NCBI RefSeq assembly: GCF_003025555.1
Contig: NZ_PYMH01000015.1
Span: 1 to 64,000, forward strand
Direction: 5' to 3'
DNA length: 64,000 bases
From: Photobacterium lutimaris
Lineage (GTDB): Bacteria > Pseudomonadota > Gammaproteobacteria > Enterobacterales > Vibrionaceae
Under the pieces are notes generated by a model. The model made no database searches. It saw only the letters and a program-made list of their open reading frames with translations, and was not told the origin of the DNA. Of the stretch, positions 32,978-43,015 are shown piece by piece; position 1 is the stretch's first letter, and every line of letters begins with the position of its first letter. The position numbers were made by a program, and so were the translations under genes.

Positions 32978-34268
32978 CAGTACGTTCCGGTTGTTCGATG
33001 AAAGCATCGGCACGCAGTTCCTGCAGCCAGGCCTGTGCTTCTTCGTTGAATTTACGACTGAACAAGATGCGGTAGGCGCGATTCTTCACGGCGGCATCGG
33101 TGCGGTCGACATCACGGCGGTCAAGCACCTCAACAATGTGCCAGCCGTGTACGGTCTTGAACGGTTCGCTGATCATGCCTTCAGGCAGAGCTTCCACTTT
33201 ATCCTTAAACTCCGGCACATAGAGATCCGGTGTCTGCCAGCCTAGCTCACCGCCGTTGGCGGCAGAGCCCGGGTCGGCACTCAGGGCCCGGGCGGCATCG
33301 GCAAAGCTACGCTCGCCGGCCAAGATGGCACGACGGGCTTGTTCAAGTTGTTCCTGTGCCCCTTCGTCGCTGAGGATCACTGACGTCTTCACCAAAATAT
33401 GACGGGCATTGACCTCGGTAACGGAAACGGTTTCCAGACCATCAACCTGATTGATTTTCAGAATATGGTAGCCAACGCCGCTACGGAATGGCCCGACAAT
33501 GGCGCCGGTGCCATGGGATTGGATTTGATCGGCAAAAATGGTTGGCATTTCTTCCTTGCGCATCCAGCCCCACTCACCACCTTGCAGGGCTTTTGGGCCT
33601 TTGGAGTAGCTGTAAGCCAAGTTAGCAAAATCAGCACCATCTTTTAGTTGGTTGACGATTTGCTGGGCTTCTTTGGCGACTTCATCACGCTCAACCGCAG
33701 AGGCTCCTTCTTCGACCCGAAGCTGGATGTGGCTGACGTTGTAGCGTACACCTTGCTGCTCTTGCTGACTCAGTTGGCCAGCCAAAGTCTCGACTTCCTG
33801 CGGAAGGATGTTGATCCGGCGGCGCACCTGAATGGTCCGGGCTTCGCTGGCGGTCATATCTCGGCGCATCTGCTCGCGAAAAATGGAGTAGCTAATGCCA
33901 TTGGCTGCCAATGTTTGCTGTAACTGGCCCACAGTGATCTGCTGCTCAGCAGCCATTTGGTTGATGGCCTGATCAAGGCGGTTATCGTCGATTCGGATCC
34001 CGAATTGTTCGGCCTGCTGGAGTTGAAGGGTCTCCATTACCAGCTTTTCCATGATCTGGTTAACCAGCACATCATCCGGCGGAAGCGGCTGGTTTTGACC
34101 GGCGGCATTCATCCGTACGGTTTTCAGCATGGCATCGACATCGCTTTGCAGGATCACGCTGTCATTGACGATCGTGACAATGCTATCAAGTTGCTGTGGT
34201 GCGGCAAGGGTGCCGGCAGAAAGGCCCAATAGTGCAATACCGAGCAGACTAGACTTCCAATTTTTCAT
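32964..34268 (-). CDS. surA: Periplasmic chaperone and prolyl isomerase SurA
   Basis: A 434-residue periplasmic chaperone that escorts outer-membrane proteins, LptD among them, to the BAM complex. The signal peptide ends at LAA-PQQ. A SurA N-domain (about residues 25-165) is followed by two parvulin domains; the second has the active-type HILVK, GGELGW and HIVEVLDRR motifs. The start is the ATG at 34268 after GGAAA; further upstream codons in frame lack a ribosome site and would ruin the signal peptide. It follows lptD by 66 bases. Confidence 0.95.
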   Translation of the reverse strand: MKNWKSSLLGIALLGLSAGTLAAPQQLDSIVTIVNDSVILQSDVDAMLKTVRMNAAGQNQPLPPDDVLVNQIMEKLVMETLQLQQAEQFGIRIDDNRLDQAINQMAAEQQITVGQLQQTLAANGISYSIFREQMRRDMTASEARTIQVRRRINILPQEVETLAGQLSQQEQQGVRYNVSHIQLRVEEGASAVERDEVAKEAQQIVNQLKDGADFANLAYSYSKGPKALQGGEWGWMRKEEMPTIFADQIQSHGTGAIVGPFRSGVGYHILKINQVDGLETVSVTEVNARHILVKTSVILSDEGAQEQLEQARRAILAGERSFADAARALSADPGSAANGGELGWQTPDLYVPEFKDKVEALPEGMISEPFKTVHGWHIVEVLDRRDVDRTDAAVKNRAYRILFSRKFNEEAQAWLQELRADAFIEQPERTDDQG

Positions 34269-34334
34269 AGTTTGTTTCCATCGGGCGCCGGGGCGCGTTA
34301 AATCTTGATTGGGAAGGGCGACCCCTTCCATCTA

Positions 34335-36695
34335 TTAATTATTGAGGTAGAAAGGGCGGCCGTAGCCAATAGAGTTACTGTCGCTGGTCGTTCCTATTGG
34401 TGCCAGCCCGAGTCCAATCAGGCTAAACGAAATACTGAAGTTCTGTTCGTATTCTGTTGGGCTTGAGGATACATTCGAGCGGGTTTTCAGGTATTCGTTG
34501 TAGCCCAAGCTGATCATCCAGCAGGAGGTACGGAAGTTCAGGCTGATTTGCCCTTCCAGCATCTGGTTTTCGGTCAGGTCGTGGTAGTAATCACCACGCA
34601 AAGATACCCCGTCATAGATAGGGAAGCCTGTCGAAAAGCCCAGTTGTGAGATGCCGTCTTCGGTATAACGGTTGAGTTGGTCTTCGTCGAGGATGTTATC
34701 CAGTAGATACTCTTTGGAGATATATCGGTAGTTCAGCTGGCTGAAGGTTCCACCCTCACGGTATTCAATGGCACCGTTAGCAAACTGGAGATCTTTCTTA
34801 CTGGCGTCATACTGCACGCCGCCGTGGAAGAACAGCCAGTCATCGTAGTTGAAGTCAGATTCGAGTGCGGTTGCCGAGTAGTTAGGGCTAGTTTCGTTAT
34901 TCGTATCCAGATTACGGCCGGCATTATTGAGGTAGAAGATTTGTCCTACTGCAATATTGAAACGCTCTTTGAATTGGTTATCGAAGTAGCGAGACGTTGC
35001 ACCGACGGTAAACTGGTTAGCGGCGGCAATACGATCGACGCTTGAGTAGCGCTTGTCACGGAATAGCCCGTAGTAGTCCGTTTGCATCAAGGTGGTGTCG
35101 TAGGCATCGTAAATGCCTCTCTGATCGACATCTTTGACATACAGGTATTGGACTTGTGGCTCAAGGCTTTGGGTGTAGCTATCACCCCAGATCAGTGTGT
35201 CACGTTCGAGGTACAAACCACTGTGAAGTCGGATGCTTGGTACGGTACGCGAGACGCTTTCCTTGAGTTCAAGGCCTTTATCAAAGAGCTCCTGAGCGTT
35301 AGGGTCAAAGTCCTGATTGTAGTAGGTATACATCAGCTTGGCTTCGCTGGTCACCGACCACCACGGGGTTGCATAAGGCAGCGTTAGCATCGGTTCGAAA
35401 TGAACGCGATCCGCAGTGGGTTTGTCTGGGTTGTCATTTTCAAACCGGCTGACATGGCTATTAAGGGAAAAGTCCAAACCATAGGGCATATCGTCGTAAT
35501 AATAGTTCGCTTCCACCTGGGGCATCAAACGGTAACTTGATGATACACCAAGGGTTAGCGGTTGGAAGTCCCTCACTCGCAGGGTTGAATCCCAATTACG
35601 CTCGCGATAGGACACCTCGGCGGTTTGCAGCAGGTTGTTGTCTTCTCGCTCACCGATACTGGAGTCGATGTCTGAGAAGTAGGTCGGATCACTGACCTTG
35701 CTGTAGTCAATTTCGAACAGCCAGTGTTGGTTATACATCCCATTGTGGGACCAGTTGAAGCCCCAGCGTGGATCTTTGTCCGAGTCTTTTTGGTCATTGC
35801 CAAGGTATTCACCGGATAACTTACCGGTGCCGAATCCGGTTAAATAGCGGAAATCGGAATTGAGCTGCAGCCCTCGGTTGCTCATGTATTTTGGCGTGAT
35901 GGTCATGTCATAGTTGGGCGCAATGTTCCAATAGAACGGGGTTTCCAGCTCGAAACCATCACGGGAGCCATAACTCACCGATGGATAAAGGAAACCGGTC
36001 AGGCGCTCATCACCGACAGGGACACGCAGGTACGGCATGTAAAATACTGGGACATCCGCGACTTCGAAGCGGGCATTGTAGAGATCGGCAAAGGGTGAGT
36101 CTGCTTCTCGCTCAATGCTGGTGGCCGAGAATTGCCAGCTTTTGTCACCAGCCGGGCAGGTAGTGTAGGTCCCGTTTTTCAGGCGGTAGTACGAAATGCC
36201 GTTTTTGGTGACACGTTCGGCTTCGCCTCGACCGGCTTCGCAGGTCATGTTATAGACCGCGTTGTCCATCTGGGAATCTTCGGTATCAAGGTTGCTCTGG
36301 ATACGGTCCGAATACACCTCGATGGTACCGTCATGGAAATAGACATTTCCTTCGGCTGTAACAACATTTTCAGGTTGTTGCAGATTGGCGGTATCAGCAG
36401 CGACGGTGCGGTTACCCTGGCGAACGATGACATCACCGGTGTAGGTGACATTCTGGTTGTTGAGGGCTTCGGCGTGATCCGCGGTAACCTTGATAGGTTC
36501 ATTGTTTGGATCGGCAGGCATTTTCTCTGGGGCGATACACACGCCACGAACCAGTGCCAGTTCGTCAGTTTCATCACTGACCGCAGAGTCGCCGTTGGCA
36601 TTCTCTGGGACGGCTTGGTTTGCATAAGCCATCGTCGGGCCGAAAAGTGCCAGGCTGATCATGGTCGCCAATAAGCTGCGGGAAGTAGATGACAT
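34335..36695 (-). CDS. lptD: LPS-assembly outer-membrane protein LptD
   Basis: A 786-residue protein that with LptE inserts lipopolysaccharide into the outer leaflet. Residues 1-25 are a signal peptide. An OstA jelly-roll domain (about 65-180) is followed by a large beta-barrel to the end, which finishes in a YGRPFYLNN strand. Cysteines in VRGVC, TCEAGR, TTCPAG and SCWMI are placed for the interdomain disulfides that LptD needs. It heads the lptD-surA-pdxA-rsmA-apaG-apaH string; I could not find a convincing sigma-E promoter upstream. Confidence 0.96.
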   Translation of the reverse strand: MSSTSRSLLATMISLALFGPTMAYANQAVPENANGDSAVSDETDELALVRGVCIAPEKMPADPNNEPIKVTADHAEALNNQNVTYTGDVIVRQGNRTVAADTANLQQPENVVTAEGNVYFHDGTIEVYSDRIQSNLDTEDSQMDNAVYNMTCEAGRGEAERVTKNGISYYRLKNGTYTTCPAGDKSWQFSATSIEREADSPFADLYNARFEVADVPVFYMPYLRVPVGDERLTGFLYPSVSYGSRDGFELETPFYWNIAPNYDMTITPKYMSNRGLQLNSDFRYLTGFGTGKLSGEYLGNDQKDSDKDPRWGFNWSHNGMYNQHWLFEIDYSKVSDPTYFSDIDSSIGEREDNNLLQTAEVSYRERNWDSTLRVRDFQPLTLGVSSSYRLMPQVEANYYYDDMPYGLDFSLNSHVSRFENDNPDKPTADRVHFEPMLTLPYATPWWSVTSEAKLMYTYYNQDFDPNAQELFDKGLELKESVSRTVPSIRLHSGLYLERDTLIWGDSYTQSLEPQVQYLYVKDVDQRGIYDAYDTTLMQTDYYGLFRDKRYSSVDRIAAANQFTVGATSRYFDNQFKERFNIAVGQIFYLNNAGRNLDTNNETSPNYSATALESDFNYDDWLFFHGGVQYDASKKDLQFANGAIEYREGGTFSQLNYRYISKEYLLDNILDEDQLNRYTEDGISQLGFSTGFPIYDGVSLRGDYYHDLTENQMLEGQISLNFRTSCWMISLGYNEYLKTRSNVSSSPTEYEQNFSISFSLIGLGLAPIGTTSDSNSIGYGRPFYLNN

Positions 36696-36895
36696 CTAAC
36701 TAAACGTTCCTGTAATAAAGTTTTTAGCGCATTTGTTATTGTTAACTGGGTTTTGACAAGCTTTCCCAGTAAATGCCAGCTATGATAATGCAAATTCTAT
36801 CCGACGGCATCTTTTGGCTCATTTTTTGGCTTTAGCTATCGGGTTTAATGCATAAGAAATATTTCTAAATTTAGCAAATTACCAGAGAGTAGCGA

Positions 36896-37738
36896 ATGCA
36901 GGTTTGGGGCAAAATACTTGGGGCATTTTTTGGCTTCCTCCTTGGCGGGCCATTTGGTCTGTTGTTAGGTCTCTTTTTGGGCCATAAGTTCGATAAAGCA
37001 CGTGCAAAAATTTATTACGGCCGCGGATTTGGCAGTTTTTCTGGTGGACAGAGCTCTACAGAAAACCAAGCCGCCTTCTTCTATGCGGCTTTTGCCGTGA
37101 TGGGCCATGTGGCAAAAGCCAAGGGACGGGTGACCGAAGACGAAATTCGGGTTGCCAGCATCTATATGGACAGGATGGGGCTGCAGGGCGAAGCTCGCCG
37201 CCAAGCCCAAGAGGCTTTCCGAGAAGGCAAAGAAGAGCACTTCCCGCTGGAAGACACCTTGATGCGAGTACGGCAGGGCAGTGCTGGCCGGGCCGATTTA
37301 CTGCAATTTTTCCTTGAGTTGCAAATTCAGGCCGCGTTTGCCGACGGGGCTTTGCACCCGAGTGAACGTAAACTGCTCCACGTGATCGCCCGGATGCTTG
37401 GCTTTTCTGCCCAGCAACTGGAACAGCGACTGCACATGCAAGAAGCCGCCTTCCGTTTCCAGCAGGGGGGCTTTAACCAGCAATACCAGCAACAGGGGGG
37501 CTTCCGGCAGCCACCGACCAAAGATCAATTGGCTGATGCGTTTGAGTTGCTTGGTGTGCCTGAGACTGCCACCTCCCAGGAGCTCAAGCGGGCATACCGC
37601 AAACAAATGAATGAGCACCACCCGGATAAACTGGCCGCCAAGGGCTTGCCGCCGGAGATGATGGAGCTGGCCAAGCAAAAGACCCAGGAGCTACAGGCTG
37701 CCTACGATCTGATCCGCAAGGAGAAAGGGTTTAAATAA
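36896..37738 (+). CDS. djlA: Membrane-anchored DnaJ-like co-chaperone DjlA
   Basis: A 280-residue type-III membrane protein. A Gly-rich N-terminal membrane segment (FFGFLLGGPFGLLLGLFLGH) is followed by a TerB-like helical domain (about residues 50-170), a Gln/Gly/Phe-rich linker (about 185-205) and a C-terminal J domain with HHPDKLAA, the HPD that triggers DnaK ATPase. It stimulates DnaK at the inner membrane. Divergent from lptD, as in E. coli. Confidence 0.97.
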   Translation: MQVWGKILGAFFGFLLGGPFGLLLGLFLGHKFDKARAKIYYGRGFGSFSGGQSSTENQAAFFYAAFAVMGHVAKAKGRVTEDEIRVASIYMDRMGLQGEARRQAQEAFREGKEEHFPLEDTLMRVRQGSAGRADLLQFFLELQIQAAFADGALHPSERKLLHVIARMLGFSAQQLEQRLHMQEAAFRFQQGGFNQQYQQQGGFRQPPTKDQLADAFELLGVPETATSQELKRAYRKQMNEHHPDKLAAKGLPPEMMELAKQKTQELQAAYDLIRKEKGFK

Positions 37739-37798
37739 CATCGCGGCCAGGGGCCAGCGGTTATTGGCTTTAGGGGGGCAATAGCCTTGAGCCAAATC

Positions 37799-37827
37799 AA
37801 AGGCGAGATCGTTGATCTCGCCTTTTT
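37799..37827. terminator. Shared terminator after djlA
   Basis: GGCGAGATC / GATCTCGCC with a GTT loop, three As before and five Ts after. It lies between convergent djlA and the dehydrogenase gene and can serve both. Confidence 0.92.
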
Positions 37828-37852
37828 GCTATCTCGGGCTGGGAGCTAACCT

Positions 37853-38806
37853 TCAAACCTGATTCTGCGGTGTGCCGGCTGCAAACGCATTGAGGTTGTC
37901 GATAAGTTGATTGGCCAGGGTTTGAATCGCACTGTCCGAGCCCCAGGCGACATGGGGGGTCAGCAGCAGATTCGGCAAGTGGCTGTTGGCGAGCAACGGG
38001 TTGTTATTGTCAGCCGGCTCCTCGGTGAAGACATCGCATCCGGCACCCGCAATGTTTCCTGCGAGCAAGGCATCCACCAAGGCTTGTTCGTCGACCAACC
38101 CACCACGGCCGGTATTGAGCAAGATGGCACTGTCTTTCATTGCTTTTAGCTCTTCATGGCCGATCAGGTTGCGTGTTTCGCTATTGAGCGGACAGTGCAG
38201 GCTAAGTACATCTGCTTGTGCCAATACCTCACTAAAAGGCTGGTATCCCTCTCGGCAGCTCTGCGCCTCTTTTCGCTCGGCAAAGATGACGTGCATGCCC
38301 AATGCTTGGCCAAGCGTTGCCATTGCTTGCCCGAGTCCTCCACTGCCGATAAGCCCCAGTGTCGCCCCGCGGATATCTTTGATGGGATGGGTGAAAAAAC
38401 AGAACTGGTTTTTCTCCTGCCACACGCCTTGCTGGATATCCCGGTGGTAGCCCAATAGGTTGCGGCGCAGGGCAAACATCATAGCGACAGCATGTTCAGG
38501 TACTGAGTCGACGGCGTAGCCACGGATATTACTCACGGTGATGCCATGCTCTCGGCAGTAATCTAGATCGACGTTGTTGGTGCCCGTCGCAGCGATGGCG
38601 ATCATTTTGAGTTTGGGGAGCCGGGCCAGGATACTGGCATTCAGCACGACTTTGTTGGTGATGACCATGGTTGCGTCAGCAAGGCGCTCAATAACCTGAT
38701 CGGGACGTGTGGCTGGGTGTTGTGTCCACTGGTGCTCAAAGGCTGGGGATGGCAAGGCGATGTGGGCCGGAATGGTATCCCGGTCAAGAAAAACAATGTG
38801 TTCCAT
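37853..38806 (-). CDS. D-2-hydroxyacid dehydrogenase (NAD-binding)
   Basis: A 317-residue enzyme of the D-isomer 2-hydroxyacid dehydrogenase family (HprA, SerA, LdhA relatives). The NAD motif GLIGSGGLGQAMA is at about residues 148-160. The catalytic triad is visible as Arg in LNTGRGGLVDE, Glu in DVFTEEP and His in TPHVAWG. It is closest in layout to glycerate/hydroxypyruvate reductases, but the substrate is not fixed. The ATG at 38806 is preferred over a TTG six codons earlier; neither has a strong ribosome site. Confidence 0.92.
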   Translation of the reverse strand: MEHIVFLDRDTIPAHIALPSPAFEHQWTQHPATRPDQVIERLADATMVITNKVVLNASILARLPKLKMIAIAATGTNNVDLDYCREHGITVSNIRGYAVDSVPEHAVAMMFALRRNLLGYHRDIQQGVWQEKNQFCFFTHPIKDIRGATLGLIGSGGLGQAMATLGQALGMHVIFAERKEAQSCREGYQPFSEVLAQADVLSLHCPLNSETRNLIGHEELKAMKDSAILLNTGRGGLVDEQALVDALLAGNIAGAGCDVFTEEPADNNNPLLANSHLPNLLLTPHVAWGSDSAIQTLANQLIDNLNAFAAGTPQNQV

Positions 38807-38877
38807 GGCGAAAGTGAGGCTCAATAGTCAAGGATAATGCACTCAGTACACACTATCCTTGACGGCCAACTCAAGCC

Positions 38878-39591
38878 CTATGCTTTGGAATAGTGATCCG
38901 GTAGGGTCTTTTGTGGAGCCTCGGCAAAGAACTCACATGGCGCAGACAGGTGCATCGGCTCACCACTGCGCGGGTGGAAGAAGCTCAGTTCAGCGGCGTG
39001 TAGCTGCAGGCGAGGGGCCATGGCCTTGGCGTTTTGATGGGCATAAAAGCCATCACCAAGGATCGGGTGACCCAAGGCGAGCAGGTGAACCCGCAGTTGG
39101 TGTGAGCGGCCAGTGATCGGGCGCAGGCGCACCAAACTCGTATCATCACCACGTTCGAGTACCTGATAGTGGGTCACCGACGGTTTGCCGTCGTCATAAC
39201 ACACCTTTTGCTTGGGTCGGTTCGGCCAGTCGCAGATCAGCGGCAGGTCGATAGTACCGCAGTCTTTTTCGATATGGCCAAATACACGGGCGTAATACAC
39301 TTTTTCGGTACGGCGGTCCTGAAACTGGATTTTGATATTGCGCTCGGCAGCTTTGTTCAGCGCGAGCACAATCACACCGGAAGTCGCCATGTCGAGACGG
39401 TGGATGAGATGCGAATCAGCAAAACCAGCCAGTACCCGGGTATAGATACTGTCATGGAAGGCAGGATCGCGGCCGGGGTTCGATAGCATGCCCGAAGGCT
39501 TGTTGACGGCAATAATATCGTCGTCCTGATACAGGATATCCAACCAAGGATCTTTGGGTGGGTTGTAGTCAATCTCGGGCAGTGTGCTCAT
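38878..39591 (-). CDS. rluA: Dual-specificity rRNA/tRNA pseudouridine synthase RluA
   Basis: A 237-residue enzyme that makes pseudouridine at position 746 of 23S rRNA and 32 of some tRNAs. The catalytic motif HRLDMATSGVIV (Asp active) is at about residues 62-73; VNKPSGMLSNPGR precedes it and TGRSHQLRVHL follows. No S4 domain, which separates it from RluC and RluD. It lies downstream of rapA on the same strand, as often in gammaproteobacteria. Confidence 0.95.
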   Translation of the reverse strand: MSTLPEIDYNPPKDPWLDILYQDDDIIAVNKPSGMLSNPGRDPAFHDSIYTRVLAGFADSHLIHRLDMATSGVIVLALNKAAERNIKIQFQDRRTEKVYYARVFGHIEKDCGTIDLPLICDWPNRPKQKVCYDDGKPSVTHYQVLERGDDTSLVRLRPITGRSHQLRVHLLALGHPILGDGFYAHQNAKAMAPRLQLHAAELSFFHPRSGEPMHLSAPCEFFAEAPQKTLPDHYSKA

Positions 39592-39704
39592 GGGGTGCTG
39601 GATCTACTAAAAAGGGCCAATGAAAGGTCCGTGGTATTGGAAGGCGGCGATAATATCAGCAATGGCTGAGAAGGCAATATCCTTGACACCCAATTTTGAG
39701 ATAT

Positions 39705-39730
39705 AAAAAAGCCGCCTGTGCTGGCGGCTT
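39705..39730 (-). terminator. Terminator of rapA
   Basis: GCCGCC / GGCGGC with a six-base loop; on the minus strand six Ts follow. It ends 20 bases after the rapA stop. Confidence 0.9.
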
Positions 39731-39749
39731 AGTCTAACGCTGTTAGTGG

Positions 39750-42668
39750 TTAACCGTGGCTCACGACAATCAAGCGCAGCGAGTCCAGCTGGATTTGCGC
39801 CTTGGTGATATAGCCGGTGAGCTCTTGGATTTGGGTTTCAATCAACTCCAGCTCGTCGTCACGAATATTCGGGTTCACCGCTTTGAGGGCCTGAAGACGA
39901 TCCAGCTCGGCACGCAGTGTGGCTTCCATTTCAGCCTGGGCAGATTCACGGATCGTGATCAGCTCGCTGGCGACCACCTGCTCGGCACTTTCGATCAGGG
40001 TATGGATATCTTTCTGAACCGAATTGACCAATTTGCTGCCAAGGTGGCGGTTGACTGGGCTGAGCTGACGGTTGAAGCCTTCAAACTCGACTTTGGCCGA
40101 CAGGTTATTGCCTTTGGCGTCAAGCAGGATGCGGATTGGTGTCTTCGGTAGGAAGCGGCCGATTCCAGACTGTTTCGGTGCCTGGGCATCGACGACATAC
40201 ACCAACTCGAGCAGCAGGGTTCCGGCTGGTAGTGCCTTGTTTTTCAACAACGATACCGCCGTGGTGCCGACGCCTTCCGATAGCAGCAGGTCGATACCGC
40301 CTTGGATCATCGGGTGCTCCCAGCTGATGAAGTGCAGATCTTCGCGCGACAGAGCGGTGTCGCGTTCAAAGGTGATGGTACAGCCGTCGTAAGGTAGACC
40401 TGGGTAGCTCGCGACCATCATGTGCTCTGAAGGCGTAACGACAATGGCATTTTCGCCTTTGTCGTCCTGGTTCAGGCCGATCGTGTCGAACAGGCCGAGA
40501 GCAAAGTTAACCAAGTTGGCGTCACCATCTTTACTGCTGATCTCTTCAACCAACTTCTGGGCGTCATTGCCACCGTTGGAATGGATTTCCAGCAGACGGT
40601 CACGGCCTTGCTCCAGCTTACCCTTTAGCTCCAAGTGCATCGCTGCGCTTTTTTCTACCAGCGCATCCAACAGGCTGCTATCAGGCTTGTCACTGGCGAG
40701 CAGTTCAAGCAGATCGCCACTGAAGGCATCATAGATGGCGCGGCCGGTCGGGCAGGTTTCTTCAAAGGCATTTAGGCCTTCGTTGTACCAACGGGCCAGC
40801 AGGGCTTGCGAGGTGCCTTGCAGATGCGGAACATGGATCTCGATATCGCGTTTTTGACCGATGCGGTCAAGGCGGCCGATACGCTGCTCAAGTAGATCAG
40901 GGTTGTTCGGCAGATCGAACATCACCAACTGGTTGGCAAATTGGAAGTTGCGTCCTTCTGAGCCGATTTCAGAACATAGTAGCACCTGTGCACCATCCTC
41001 TTCCTGGGCGAAGTAGGCGGCTGCCTTGTCGCGTTCGATGATTGACATGCCTTCGTGGAACACGGTGGCACGGATCCCTTCGCGTTCACGCAGTGCCTGC
41101 TCGAGGATCAGGGCGGTTTGGGCGCGGGAGCATATCACCAGCACTTTTTCCTGGCGGTTGGCTTTGAGCATGTCCAGTAGCCAGTTAACGCGTGGATCAA
41201 ACTGCCACCAGGTTGCAGAATCACCTTCGAACTCCTGGTAGATGTCTTCTGGGTACAGCAGCTTGAAAGCCTTTTGCTCAACACTCATCTTGCCACCCAT
41301 CATCGCGGCAACACGCATTGCTGTCTGGTACTGCGTTGGCAAGTCCAGTGGGTACATATTGAGGTGGCGCTGCGGGAAGCCCTTGATAGCCGCACGGGTG
41401 TTACGGAACAGCACTCGGCCGGTACCGTGGCGGTCCATCAGGTTGTCGATCAGCTCATGGCGAACCATTTGTTGCTGCTCGGCGTCGGCATCACCGGCTT
41501 CGATAATGCGCAGCATCGGCTCGATATCTTGCTCTGGCAGCAGCTCGACCAAGGTGTTCTTGGCTTCGTTGTCCAGTTTTTCGCCTGATAGCAGTCGTGA
41601 TACGGCATCGGCAACCGGGGCATACTGGCGCTCTTCTTCGACAAACGCCTCGTAGTCATAGAAGCGGTCAGGATCGAGCAGGCGCAGGCGGGCAAAGTGG
41701 CTTTCATGGCCCAATTGCTCCGGGGTTGCTGTCAACAGCAACACGGCTGGTGATTTTTCGGCTAGGGCTTCTACCACCTGGTACTGGCGGCTTGGCTTGT
41801 CTTCGCTCCACTCAAGGTGATGGGCTTCATCGACAACCAGCAGATCCCAGTCGGCATCCAGCGCTTGTTCGAAGCGGCGGCGGCTCTTGCGCAGGAAATC
41901 CAGCGAGCACAGTACATACTGGGCGGTATCGAACGGGTTGGCAGAATCAGCAAAGGCTTCGACACAGCGCTCTTCATCGAAGATCGAGAAGTGCAGGTTG
42001 AAGCGGCGCATCATTTCCACCAGCCATTGGTGCTGCAGGGTTTCCGGCACCAGGATAAGTATACGCTCGGCACGGCCAGACAATACTTGCTGGTGGATGA
42101 TCATGCCTGCCTCAATGGTTTTACCCAGACCCACTTCATCAGCCAGCAAGACACGCGGGGCATAACGACGACCCACTTCATGGGCAATGTACAGCTGGTG
42201 AGGGATCAAACCGGCGCGCATGCCGCAAAGGCCACGCAGCGGGCTTTTGTGCTGCTCGTACTGGTTCTTGAGGGCACGGTAGCGCAGTGCGAAGCGATCC
42301 ATGCGGTCAATCTGGCCGGCGAACAGTTTGTCCTGCGGTTTGTTGAAGCGGATTTGGTTGCTGAGGAAAATCTCGCGCAGGGCGACATTTTCTTCGCCGG
42401 TATCGGTACGGGTACCGATGTAGGTAAAGACGCCGCCGGTCTCATCGACCTGCTCGACGTTGAGCGACCAGCCGTCATGGCTTTCAACCACATCACCGAC
42501 ATTGAACATTACACGGGTCACAGGTGCATCATTGCGAGCATAAAGGCGGTTCTCTTCACAGGCAGAGAACATCAGAGTCACAGTCCTGGCATCGGAAGCC
42601 ACGACGGTACCTAGACCCAGATCACTTTCAGTATCACTGATCCAACGTTGACCCAAAGCAAATGGCAT
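39750..42668 (-). CDS. rapA: RNA polymerase recycling ATPase RapA (HepA)
   Basis: A 972-residue Swi2/Snf2 ATPase that binds RNA polymerase and frees it from stalled post-termination complexes. Two Tudor-like N-terminal domains (about 1-110) precede the helicase core: motif I ADEVGLGKTIEAG at about residue 178, motif II DEAHH near 280, and motifs V-VI with SEIGSEGRNFQFA and QRIGRLDRIGQ. The C-terminal domains are full length (E. coli 968 residues). Confidence 0.97.
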   Translation of the reverse strand: MPFALGQRWISDTESDLGLGTVVASDARTVTLMFSACEENRLYARNDAPVTRVMFNVGDVVESHDGWSLNVEQVDETGGVFTYIGTRTDTGEENVALREIFLSNQIRFNKPQDKLFAGQIDRMDRFALRYRALKNQYEQHKSPLRGLCGMRAGLIPHQLYIAHEVGRRYAPRVLLADEVGLGKTIEAGMIIHQQVLSGRAERILILVPETLQHQWLVEMMRRFNLHFSIFDEERCVEAFADSANPFDTAQYVLCSLDFLRKSRRRFEQALDADWDLLVVDEAHHLEWSEDKPSRQYQVVEALAEKSPAVLLLTATPEQLGHESHFARLRLLDPDRFYDYEAFVEEERQYAPVADAVSRLLSGEKLDNEAKNTLVELLPEQDIEPMLRIIEAGDADAEQQQMVRHELIDNLMDRHGTGRVLFRNTRAAIKGFPQRHLNMYPLDLPTQYQTAMRVAAMMGGKMSVEQKAFKLLYPEDIYQEFEGDSATWWQFDPRVNWLLDMLKANRQEKVLVICSRAQTALILEQALREREGIRATVFHEGMSIIERDKAAAYFAQEEDGAQVLLCSEIGSEGRNFQFANQLVMFDLPNNPDLLEQRIGRLDRIGQKRDIEIHVPHLQGTSQALLARWYNEGLNAFEETCPTGRAIYDAFSGDLLELLASDKPDSSLLDALVEKSAAMHLELKGKLEQGRDRLLEIHSNGGNDAQKLVEEISSKDGDANLVNFALGLFDTIGLNQDDKGENAIVVTPSEHMMVASYPGLPYDGCTITFERDTALSREDLHFISWEHPMIQGGIDLLLSEGVGTTAVSLLKNKALPAGTLLLELVYVVDAQAPKQSGIGRFLPKTPIRILLDAKGNNLSAKVEFEGFNRQLSPVNRHLGSKLVNSVQKDIHTLIESAEQVVASELITIRESAQAEMEATLRAELDRLQALKAVNPNIRDDELELIETQIQELTGYITKAQIQLDSLRLIVVSHG

Positions 42669-43015
42669 AGTGGTTAAAACCTTCTAATTATTTGAAATCA
42701 AGGAAAATGCGAAGCCGATGCGCCAGCATTTATGAACTACACTCAAAGTAATACCGTACTAGATGGTATCCATCCGCTGCTGTTGGCAGTGGGTATTGGT
42801 ATATAAGTGTAAGCCAGAATCCGCACCGGTAAAAAAGGGGAGTAATGTTACTGCAACCCGTGAGCAAGGTCACGGTCATTGTGATAAGAAAGTACCAAAC
42901 TGTAACTGTCACATTTATTTAATTATCTCCGGTCTTTAATAGTAACAACCCGTTTTTACGGGCACAGGAAAAACTCTGGTGGAAAACCCACCGTTTTGTT
43001 ACCAAGGAGGTACCT
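42669..43015. other. rapA-phoH divergent intergenic region
   Basis: This 347-base stretch holds the two promoters. Close to the PhoH start are two small hairpins, CCCG/CGGG around 42948-42962 and GGTGG/CCACC around 42977-42991, then AAGGAGG. A 60-codon frame on the minus strand (42730-42912) has no ribosome site and is not accepted as a gene. Confidence 0.5.

Noticed and set aside
36696..36895. Sigma-E promoter for lptD
   Set aside because: The best candidate (GGCATTT, 14 bases, TCAAAA on the minus strand) has a poor -35 and short spacing; not strong enough to list.
42730..42912. 60-codon minus-strand frame with a lipobox-like LLTGCS
   Set aside because: It starts with GTG without any ribosome site, lies in the rapA promoter region, and the sequence around the Cys does not form a proper lipoprotein signal peptide followed by a plausible mature protein.
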